Below, in pieces: positions 1 to 6,449 of a stretch of 64,000 nucleotides of DNA. Location of the stretch: positions 62,001-126,000 of the forward strand of contig JAXMBM010000015.1 in the NCBI GenBank assembly GCA_046349855.1, read 5' to 3'. The position numbers and the translations under genes were made by a program. Numbering within the stretch: the first letter of the stretch is position 1; each line of letters opens with the position of its first letter. Source of the DNA: CAIXSC01 sp046349855 (lineage in GTDB: Bacteria > Planctomycetota > Planctomycetia > Pirellulales > Pirellulaceae). A model generated the notes under the pieces. The model did not search any database, was not told the DNA's origin, and was given only the letters and a program-made list of their open reading frames with translations.

Positions 1-495
1 GGCAGCCCCCATCGCCAGCAGGTAGTGCTGAGCAAACTCCCGCGAATACCGCCCGGCGCGGAGGAATTCCCCCACGGTCACCGAATCGCCCGGGCGAGCC
101 CGCTTGGCCTCTCGATTGAAACGCAGAATCTCCAGCAGCATCCGATGGAAACGCGGCCGCAACAGATTTCGCCGCTGAGCGAACAGGCCATTCAGCGAGG
201 TGCCGTTGTATTCCAGTCCCGTCCGGTCGCACCGCACGCTGAAACTCATCGAGGTGGGGTGGGACGCAACGCGCAGCTCGTCCAGCAAGGCGATGAAATG
301 GGGATAGGTCCAGTCGTTGAAAACGATGAAGCCCGTGTCCACCCAGTGGCACTCTCCCTCCCATTCCGCGAGCACCGTGTTGGTGTGCCCGCCCAGGCGG
401 TCCGCTGCTTCGAACAGCGTCACCTCATGCTCGGCCGCCAGCCGATGCGTGGCGAGAAGCCCCGCGATGCCACTACCCACGATCGCAATTCGCAT
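1..495 (-). CDS. FAD-dependent amine oxidase-like protein (COG2907 type), 3' part outside window
   Basis: Only the first 165 residues are present; the gene runs off the left edge. The N-terminus is a clear Rossmann FAD-binding fold: beta strand MRIAIV, dinucleotide motif GSGIAG (residues 7-12), the ribose-binding Glu29 at the end of the second strand, then the GGHTNT motif (35-40) typical of flavin monoamine oxidase and phytoene-desaturase-like enzymes. The ATG at 495 is the first in frame and sits right before the Rossmann strand. It lies 123 bp downstream of the TIGR01777 epimerase on the same strand, so the two are probably co-transcribed. From general knowledge, COG2907-type oxidases recur beside cyclopropane-fatty-acid-synthase-like and DUF1365 genes under LitR/CarH light-responsive regulators. 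The CarH-like gene nearby fits that pattern, suggesting a lipid-modifying or photo-oxidative-stress role (inference). The substrate cannot be read from sequence. Confidence 0.85.
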   Translation of the reverse strand, partial: MRIAIVGSGIAGLLATHRLAAEHEVTLFEAADRLGGHTNTVLAEWEGECHWVDTGFIVFNDWTYPHFIALLDELRVASHPTSMSFSVRCDRTGLEYNGTSLNGLFAQRRNLLRPRFHRMLLEILRFNREAKRARPGDSVTVGEFLRAGRYSREFAQHYLLAMGAA

Positions 496-618
496 GCCGG
501 GAACCTGTCGTTGTGTCGTCGAAGCTGCACCGAGTGAACCGCACCCAACCCATCCTGCCGGGAACCTGACGCCGACCGGGCCACCGTCCGCAGCCCCGCG
601 CGACGCCTCACCGCAACC

Positions 619-1542
619 TCACTGCAAGACTGCCCGTAAGGCCTCGTCCAAAGCGGGATGGAGGAAGCGATAGCCCGCGGCCTGGAGGCGCGCCGGGACC
701 ACACGCGTACTGGCCAGCAGCAGAGCGTCGGACATTTCTCCGAGCACCAGCCGCCCGACCAGGGCGGGGAGCGGAAACAGCGTCGGCCTCCGCAGCACGC
801 GCCCCAACACTTTCGTGAATTCACGATTCGTCACCGCCTGCGGTGCCACAGCATTCACCGGACCACGCAACGTCGGTGTCGCCAGCGCAAATTCCACCAT
901 CTGCACCAGGTCGGGGAGTGTGACCCAGCTCCAGTACTGCCGGCCATGGCCCACCACTCCCCCCAGGCCACAGCGGAATGGCAGCAGCATCCGCGCGAGC
1001 GCGCCGCCTTGCCGCGTCAGTACGATGCCGATCCGCAATTGCACGACCCGCACCCCAGCGTCGACGGCGGGCCGAGTGGCCTCTTCCCAGGCCACTCCGA
1101 CTTCCGCCAGGAAGCCTGTCCCCGTAGCCGAGTCTTCGGTGAGCAGCTCGTCGCCGCGATCTCCGTAGATCCCAATCGCCGAAGCACAGACCAGCGTCGC
1201 GGGCGGCTGCGGCATCCTGGCCAGCGCCTCGCACAGCAACCGCGTCCCCTGAACTCGGCTATCGCGAATCCGCTGCTTCTTCGCCGTCGTCCAGCGCCCC
1301 TCGGCAATGTTCTCGCCTGCCAGATGCACCACCGCTCCGCAGCCCTTCAGACCGTCTACGTCGACTCGTCCCGCCACCGGATCCCAGGCCACCGTTCCCG
1401 GGTCGCTCGCCCCACCCCGTACCAATCGCCGCACTCCCACGCCGTGAGCCGCCAGCGTGTGGCACAGTTCCTGGCCGACAAGACCGGAGGCGCCGCTGAC
1501 GACCACGGGCGCGGTGGGAAGGGCGAGGGTGGCGGTGGTCAT
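619..1542 (-). CDS. TIGR01777-family SDR epimerase (NAD-dependent epimerase/dehydratase-like)
   Basis: 307 residues, the usual family length. The N-terminus has the extended-SDR cofactor motif GASGLVG (residues 17-23), followed by VVHLAGENIAEGRWT, a hallmark of the TIGR01777 (YfcH/SulA-like) group, and a C-terminal DUF1731-like tail (PLPALVGRLVLGEMSDALLL). The precise reaction is unknown for most members. It is divergent from the regulator at 1814-2722 and upstream of the flavin oxidase on the same strand. A sigma70-like promoter (1611-1639) and a direct-repeat operator (1650-1664) lie in front of it, so control by the divergent regulator is likely (inference). Confidence 0.9.
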   Translation of the reverse strand: MTTATLALPTAPVVVSGASGLVGQELCHTLAAHGVGVRRLVRGGASDPGTVAWDPVAGRVDVDGLKGCGAVVHLAGENIAEGRWTTAKKQRIRDSRVQGTRLLCEALARMPQPPATLVCASAIGIYGDRGDELLTEDSATGTGFLAEVGVAWEEATRPAVDAGVRVVQLRIGIVLTRQGGALARMLLPFRCGLGGVVGHGRQYWSWVTLPDLVQMVEFALATPTLRGPVNAVAPQAVTNREFTKVLGRVLRRPTLFPLPALVGRLVLGEMSDALLLASTRVVPARLQAAGYRFLHPALDEALRAVLQ

Positions 1543-1610
1543 GAGGAACGGCCTCCACAGGAAAGGAAGATGGTCTTCCGCAGGTTCAGCTCGGACGGTC
1601 TACCGGTTCC

Positions 1611-1639
1611 TTTCTAGCGCTCCCCCCTCTGCCCGTCAA
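1611..1639 (-). promoter_or_regulatory. Predicted sigma70-type promoter of the TIGR01777 gene
   Basis: Read on the minus strand: TTGACG (1639-1634), a 17-bp spacer, TAGAAA (1616-1611). The start codon is about 70 bp downstream. A CGTTCA direct repeat lies 10 bp upstream of the -35 box. Prediction from sequence only. Confidence 0.5.
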
Positions 1640-1649
1640 TCCATTAAAA

Positions 1650-1664
1650 CGTTCAAAACGTTCA
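1650..1664 (+). promoter_or_regulatory. Direct-repeat operator 1, CGTTCA x2 with 9-bp period
   Basis: CGTTCA occurs at 1650-1655 and 1659-1664, joined by AAA, so the centres are 9 bp apart. The same arrangement and orientation occurs at 1773-1787 in the same intergenic region. BldC-type regulators bind short direct repeats head-to-tail at about this spacing, and CarH uses 11-bp repeats. The site lies just upstream of the predicted -35 of the epimerase gene. Binding by the protein of 1814-2722 is inferred. Confidence 0.5.
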
Positions 1665-1772
1665 TATTTCCGCTTGGGGTGAGTAGGAGGGACGGGCGGG
1701 CAGTCACGACGATATTTATTGAATCGGCCGAGACATCGGCAGTGGCCGAGCGATGACGGGGGTGCTACCATT

Positions 1773-1787
1773 CGTTCAAATCGTTCA
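1773..1787 (+). promoter_or_regulatory. Direct-repeat operator 2, CGTTCA x2 with 9-bp period
   Basis: CGTTCA at 1773-1778 and 1782-1787, separated by AAT, is a second copy of the arrangement at 1650-1664. It ends 26 bp before the ATG of the regulator gene, a position suited to autorepression. No convincing -35/-10 pair was identified for the regulator itself. Confidence 0.5.
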
Positions 1788-1813
1788 AACAAGATGGTTG
1801 CCGGCGTCGGACT

Positions 1814-2722
1814 ATGAAGGAACTTCTCTCCCCAAAACAGGTGGCCCAGGCGCTGGGTGTGAGTGAATCGTCGCTCAAGCGCTGGTGCGATCAGGGGTTG
1901 ATTGCGACCGTCCGGACGTGTGGCGGCCATCGTCGGCTGGCACTGGCAGACGTGCTCCGGTTCGTGCGGGATGGCGAACGGCCGCTGGTGAGTCCCGAGG
2001 CGCTCGGCTTGCCGGCGGTCCGTGAGGCCTCGGGCAAGTGTCTGATTCGTGCGCGGGAACTGCTGTCGACGGCGCTGCTGGAAGGAAACGAACCGCTGTG
2101 CCGCCGCGTGATCTTTGATCTCTATCTGGCGAAGCACCCGCTGAGTGCGATTTGCGACGACGTGGTGGCGTCGGCGTTCAGCCAAATTGGCGAGCGCTGG
2201 TCGTGCCAACAAGCCGAGGTGTATCAGGAGCGGCGGGCCTGCGAGATCATGCTGCGGATCCTGCATGCGCTCCGCGACACGCAGCAGGGATTCGATCCGC
2301 GCTGGCTGGCGATTGGCGGCACGCCGGCGGGTGATTGCTACACGCTGCCGACCGCGATGGTGGAACTAGTGTTTCGCGAGGCGGGCTGGACCGCCGTCTC
2401 GCTGGGAGCCTCGATTCCGCTGGAATCGCTGGCCGCCGCCGTGCGGACTCATCGACCGCGAGTGCTGTGGCTGAGCAGTTCCCACATTGCCGATCCGGCG
2501 TCGTTCATTGACGAGTACTCGCGGCTGTTCGAGGTGGCTCGGCAACTGCAGACCGCCATTGTTGTCGGCGGGCAGGCGCTGGTTCCGGCCATTCGCCAGC
2601 GGATTCGTTACGCTTCCTACTGCGATACGATCCGGCAGCTCGAACAGTTTGCGCTCAGCCTGCGGGGAGCGGACACCGGCGCGGGGAAGGTGGCCGACGG
2701 GAGCGGCGCGCTCGGCCGGTGA
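1814..2722 (+). CDS. BldC/MerR-type HTH regulator with CarH-like cobalamin-binding fold lacking the cobalamin-ligand histidines
   Basis: 302 residues. Residues 4-43 are a MerR/BldC winged helix (SPKQVAQALGVSESSLKRW, then GGHRR in the wing). Residues about 75-155 match the four-helix cap of B12-binding regulators and 160-285 match the Rossmann-like B12 domain. The CarH cap motif is W-x9-E-H; here it is W129-x9-E139-R140, so the His is Arg. The B12 lower-ligand motif D/E-x-H-x-x-G is D174-C-Y176-T-L-P179, so both the axial His and the Gly are lost. CarH/LitR proteins are photoreceptors using adenosylcobalamin. This one keeps the architecture but probably does not coordinate cobalt the usual way; it may act without B12 as some CarA-like proteins can, or may sense something else (inference). 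It is divergent from the lipid/redox genes and flanked by two direct-repeat operators. Confidence 0.85.
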   Translation: MKELLSPKQVAQALGVSESSLKRWCDQGLIATVRTCGGHRRLALADVLRFVRDGERPLVSPEALGLPAVREASGKCLIRARELLSTALLEGNEPLCRRVIFDLYLAKHPLSAICDDVVASAFSQIGERWSCQQAEVYQERRACEIMLRILHALRDTQQGFDPRWLAIGGTPAGDCYTLPTAMVELVFREAGWTAVSLGASIPLESLAAAVRTHRPRVLWLSSSHIADPASFIDEYSRLFEVARQLQTAIVVGGQALVPAIRQRIRYASYCDTIRQLEQFALSLRGADTGAGKVADGSGALGR

Positions 2723-2771
2723 GCAATTCGCGCACGCGAGCGTGCAGGGCGGGCCGCGAGTCCCGGCGCCC

Positions 2772-4748
2772 TTACATGCGTTCGACGACCTGGATGCCGA
2801 GCAGTTCGAGTCCCTGGCGGACGATCTGGCCGGTGAGCGCGCAGAGCAGCAGGCGGCTGTGCCGCGTGCTGGTCGCTTCGGCCTTGAGCACCGGACAGGC
2901 TTCGAAGAAGGCCGAGAATTTCCGGGTGACTTCGTACAGGTAGCCCGTGAGCAGATTGGGGCGATAGTCGGCCAGGGCATCGGCCAGCGCTTCGGGGAAG
3001 CGGGCCAGCCAGAGGGCCAGGGCCCGTTCGGCGGGGGCGGCGAGTTCGCAGGCGGAACCGGCCTGTTCGAGCAAGGCGGCGACATCGACCTGGCCCCGGC
3101 GGAAGATCCCCTGGACTCGGGCGTAGGAGTACTGCATGTAGGCGGCCGTGTTGCCATCGAGTGCCAGCATCTTGTCGTAGCTGAACTCGTAGTCGCTGGT
3201 CCGGTTCTGCGACAGGTCGGCGTACTTGAGCGCGGCGATGCCAATCGCCTGAGCGATCTGCAACCGCTGCTCGGCGGTAAATTCGGGCCCCTCCGGCTTG
3301 CGGTCGTCATTTTCGGCCACGACGGCGAGCGCCTTGCGCACTCCTTCGTCGAGCAATCCCTCGAGTCCGACGGTGTCGCCGGCGCGAGTCTTGAACGGCT
3401 TGCCATCCGCGCCCAGGACCGTGCCGAAGGCGATGTGCGTCAGTTCGACGTCGCCCGCTCCCCACAGCCGAGCAGCGGCAAACAGTTTGTCAAAGTGCTC
3501 GCTCTGCCGATGATCCACCACATACAGGATGGCGTCCGGATGCCAGCGGTCGAGCCGGTAGCGGATCGTGGCCAGATCGGTCGTCGCGTAGAGAAAGGCG
3601 CCATCCCGTTTGCGGATGATCATCGGCGTGTCGCTGCCGGCAAGAAACACGCAGATCGCGCCGTCGCTTTCCCGCGCCAGACCGCGGTCGATGAACTCCT
3701 GAACGACCGGCGCCAACTGGTCGTGATAGAAGCTCTCGCCCAGTTCTTCGTCGAACGTGACCCCCAGGCGGTCGTAGATGCGGTGGATTTCCTGGCGGCA
3801 GAGCGGCAGGAAGGTTTCCCATAACCGGCGGTTTTCCGGATCGCCGGCGTGCAGCTGAGCTGTTTCGGCGAGGACGGCGGCGCCGATCGTCGGATGAGCC
3901 GCGGCCAGTGCGGCCAGTTGCGGCTGCCGGTCGACTGCGTTCAGGCGGCTGTCGGCTGCGGCCAGTTCCCCTTGTGCATCCGCCAGGCGGGATTCGGCCT
4001 TGCGGAGCGCCGCGAGGCGTTTCTTTTCCGCGGGCGGATCGGGAAGAGCCGGGGCCGACTGGAGCTGTTCAAGCTGCGCCGCGCGTTCCGCCACCGTCGC
4101 GGCCCGCCGCGGTCGATCGGCTTTCAGCTCGTGGTATTCCACCAGCGTATTCACCAGCCGGTAGAGCCGCGACAATTCGGCCACCGGCTGGTCCGCGTAC
4201 GCTGTTTGATCCACAAAATGCTTGTAGCCGTAGATCACCATGCCGAACTGAGTCCCCCAGTCGCCCAGGTGATTGTCGCTCACCACATGATGACCACGAA
4301 AGCGCAGCAAGCGGCACAGAGCATCGCCGATCACGGTCGAACGGATATGTCCGACGTGCATCGGCTTGGCCACATTGGGAGCCGAAAAATCGATGACGTA
4401 GGTCCGCGGCTGCGCGGGGCGGGGCACTCCCAGATGGGGATCGCGGAGCGCGGTGACGACGGCCTGCGCCAGCACGTCGTCGCGCAGTCGCAGATTGATG
4501 AACCCGGGACCGGCAATTTCGGCTGGCTGGCAAAGGTCCTCGAGACGCACGCGCGCCACCAGCTCCGCCGCAACCTCGCGGGGCGGGCGTCCCCATTGCT
4601 TGGCCAACGGCATGGCACAGTTGGCCTGATAGTCACCAAACCGCGGATCTTGCGCCGGCCGAATCATGGCCAGCAGCGGTGCGACATCCGACGTCCAGTC
4701 CGACAATCCCGCGCGAAATCGCGCCTGCAACTCACTCAATATGTCCAT
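2772..4748 (-). CDS. argS: Arginyl-tRNA synthetase
   Basis: 658 residues, class I aminoacyl-tRNA synthetase charging tRNA-Arg in the cytoplasm. Order: N-terminal Add-1 domain (residues 1-110), catalytic domain with FSAPNVAKPMHVGHIRS (HIGH-type motif near residue 128), the KMSKS-equivalent segment GKPFKTRAGDTV typical of ArgS, and the C-terminal anticodon-binding helical domain starting near TAAYMQYSYARVQGI. It is about 80 residues longer than common bacterial ArgS. The excess is a charged helical insertion (about residues 195-290, rich in Ala, Glu, Arg and Leu and probably coiled coil) in the catalytic domain. The ATG at 4748 precedes the conserved start. It stands alone, convergent with the regulator gene. 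Confidence 0.96.
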   Translation of the reverse strand: MDILSELQARFRAGLSDWTSDVAPLLAMIRPAQDPRFGDYQANCAMPLAKQWGRPPREVAAELVARVRLEDLCQPAEIAGPGFINLRLRDDVLAQAVVTALRDPHLGVPRPAQPRTYVIDFSAPNVAKPMHVGHIRSTVIGDALCRLLRFRGHHVVSDNHLGDWGTQFGMVIYGYKHFVDQTAYADQPVAELSRLYRLVNTLVEYHELKADRPRRAATVAERAAQLEQLQSAPALPDPPAEKKRLAALRKAESRLADAQGELAAADSRLNAVDRQPQLAALAAAHPTIGAAVLAETAQLHAGDPENRRLWETFLPLCRQEIHRIYDRLGVTFDEELGESFYHDQLAPVVQEFIDRGLARESDGAICVFLAGSDTPMIIRKRDGAFLYATTDLATIRYRLDRWHPDAILYVVDHRQSEHFDKLFAAARLWGAGDVELTHIAFGTVLGADGKPFKTRAGDTVGLEGLLDEGVRKALAVVAENDDRKPEGPEFTAEQRLQIAQAIGIAALKYADLSQNRTSDYEFSYDKMLALDGNTAAYMQYSYARVQGIFRRGQVDVAALLEQAGSACELAAPAERALALWLARFPEALADALADYRPNLLTGYLYEVTRKFSAFFEACPVLKAEATSTRHSRLLLCALTGQIVRQGLELLGIQVVERM

Positions 4749-4834
4749 GACTTCGCGCGTGCTGGAATCGAGCCCCGGCCGAGGGAGCGAACCATTCGCT
4801 CCTCTCGCGCGCCGGGACGTGCTTGCTCCGCCGG

Positions 4835-5845
4835 TTACTCCGCCGGCTTCTCTGCGGCCGGCTTCTCGTCGGCCGGTTTCTCAGACGCCGGTTTCTCAGA
4901 CGCCGGTTTCTCAGACGCCGGTTTCTCAGGTGCCGGCGTTTCCTCGGCGGGCTTCGCCTCCGCGGGCTTCTCCGCTGCCGGCTTGTCTGCCGCCGGCTTA
5001 TCCTCGGCGGGCTGGTCCGCTGCAGCGGCCGGTTTCTCTGCGGCCGGTTTCTCGTCGGCCGGCGCGGCAGCGGGAGCGGGAGCACCACCGAGTCGGGTTT
5101 GCAGCGAGGCCAGTGCCTTGGCGTTGTCTTCGTCGGCAAACGGATTGGCGTCCGGCGCCGGAGGTGCGCCGCCGCCCATGCCACCGCCCATACCGCCTCC
5201 CATGCCTCCCGCGCCACCTCGACGGAACGGCACGCCGATCGCATCCTGTCGCGCCTGTTGGTCGGCATCCAGCAGAGCGAGCAGGGCGTCGTACGACGTC
5301 TTGGCTTCTTCTTCGGTCATGGTCTCCTTGCCGGCCAAAGCGGCCAACGAATCGCGGACGGCCGCCGTTTGCTCCGGCGTCAGTCGGATCGCCACATCGC
5401 CGGTGAGGATTTCCAGTTTGCGAACGAGGGTGGTGAGCTGGCGTTTGGCCGATGGCTGGCGTCCTCCCATCATGCCGCCGCCACCACCACCGCCGCCCAT
5501 CATTCCGCCGCCACCTCCACCCATCATTCCGCCACCACCACCGCCACCCATCATGCCGCCGCCACCCGGAGGTCCGCCGGTGGACTGAGCGGTGAGCGGG
5601 CCGGCATTGGACGCATTGGATTCGGCGATCAGCCGCATCTCTCGCGCGGAGATGACTTCGTAGCCCATCAGCGAGAAGGTCATGGCCAGTACGGCGGCGC
5701 CGAGCAGTGCGCCGGCCGCACCCGAGCCGAGCCACAGCGGAATGTCTTTCCCGGATTTCTGCGAGCGGGCGACCAGCACCATCAGAAAGACGGTGCCCAG
5801 TGCCAGGACGAGCACGACGGATCCAAGTAAATCAAAGGTCCACAT
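4835..5845 (-). CDS. Two-TM membrane protein with Met-Gly-rich linkers and EKPA repeats, function unknown
   Basis: 336 residues, not recognised. Residues 5-27 (LLGSVVLVLALGTVFLMVLV) and 38-62 are transmembrane helices. There follow a tract of four MMG blocks in poly-Gly (about residues 90-130), a compact helical segment of about 80 residues (QLTTLVRKLEILTGDVAIRL onward, with a Glu/Asp-rich part), a second Met-Gly tract (GGMGGGMGGGMGGG), and a C-terminal low-complexity tail of repeated EKPA(S/A/D) units. The helical segment (LTPEQTAAVRDSLAAL, then EEEAKTSYDALLALLDADQ) resembles Spy/CpxP-like LTPEQ regions, but only loosely. Tail and Gly tracts suggest a flexible or polymer-interacting periplasmic protein. 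It lies between argS and rsfS on the same strand, but 86 bp and 175 bp away. Confidence 0.75.
   Translation of the reverse strand: MWTFDLLGSVVLVLALGTVFLMVLVARSQKSGKDIPLWLGSGAAGALLGAAVLAMTFSLMGYEVISAREMRLIAESNASNAGPLTAQSTGGPPGGGGMMGGGGGGGMMGGGGGGMMGGGGGGGGMMGGRQPSAKRQLTTLVRKLEILTGDVAIRLTPEQTAAVRDSLAALAGKETMTEEEAKTSYDALLALLDADQQARQDAIGVPFRRGGAGGMGGGMGGGMGGGAPPAPDANPFADEDNAKALASLQTRLGGAPAPAAAPADEKPAAEKPAAAADQPAEDKPAADKPAAEKPAEAKPAEETPAPEKPASEKPASEKPASEKPADEKPAAEKPAE
4872..4931. repeat. 15-bp tandem repeat, four units, encoding ASEKP
   Basis: GCCGGTTTCTCAGAC is repeated at 4872, 4887 and 4902, with a fourth copy (last two bases changed) at 4917. On the minus strand it encodes repeated EKPAS in the tail of the protein at 4835-5845. 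A slippage-prone minisatellite is the likely source of length variation. Confidence 0.9.
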
Positions 5846-6020
5846 GAATCATGACCTCCAGGGATGAGAACGGTCGGGGCCAGCCGAGACGGGCGACAAG
5901 AATGCCGTCCCATGATAGCGGTCGAGCGCACCCCGCAATAGAGTCGCCGGCAGAAATCGCCGCCTTCCGTCCGCTCGGCCCCGCAGTTCATCGTCCCGCC
6001 TGCTCGCCGGGCGCGACCCG

Positions 6021-6443
6021 TCAGGCTGAAGGAAGCTTGACGTCGACCCGTGGCGCGTCTTCCCACAGGTCTTCCAGCCGGTAAAAGTCGCGCATCTCGC
6101 CGTCGAACAGGTGAATCACCAGATCGCCGTAGTCGAGCACGATCCAGCGGCTGTCCGAGTAACCTTCGGTGTGCAGCCGGCGGTCCCCCAGCTTTTTCTC
6201 CAGCAGGTCGTCGATATCGTCGGCGATGGCGCGCAGCTGCCGGCCGCTCTTGCCGGTCGCGATGACGAAGTAGTCGAACAGCGCCGTCTGCTGACGGAGG
6301 TCGAGCACCAGGACATCGCGGGCCTGGTTATCGAGCGCCAGCCGCGCGGCGGCGAGGGCCTTGGCCAGGCTGGCCGGCGAGGCCGCCGCGGTCGTGCCAT
6401 TCCCAGTTTGCGTCTTCGCCACAGTCAATTCCTTCCCCACCAT
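6021..6443 (-). CDS. rsfS: Ribosomal silencing factor RsfS
   Basis: 140 residues, RsfS/Iojap family. It binds uL14 on the 50S subunit and blocks subunit joining when nutrients are limiting. Family signatures are visible: VLVLDLRQQTALFDYFVIATG, then the GYSDSRWIVLDYGDLVIHLF core and the DFYRLEDLWEDAP end. The N-terminal 25 residues are low-complexity and family-atypical. It starts 6 bp after the hppA stop, so it is translated from the same message as hppA, an unusual pairing since rsfS normally sits with nadD. Confidence 0.94.
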   Translation of the reverse strand: MVGKELTVAKTQTGNGTTAAASPASLAKALAAARLALDNQARDVLVLDLRQQTALFDYFVIATGKSGRQLRAIADDIDDLLEKKLGDRRLHTEGYSDSRWIVLDYGDLVIHLFDGEMRDFYRLEDLWEDAPRVDVKLPSA

Positions 6444-6449
6444 TCCGCA

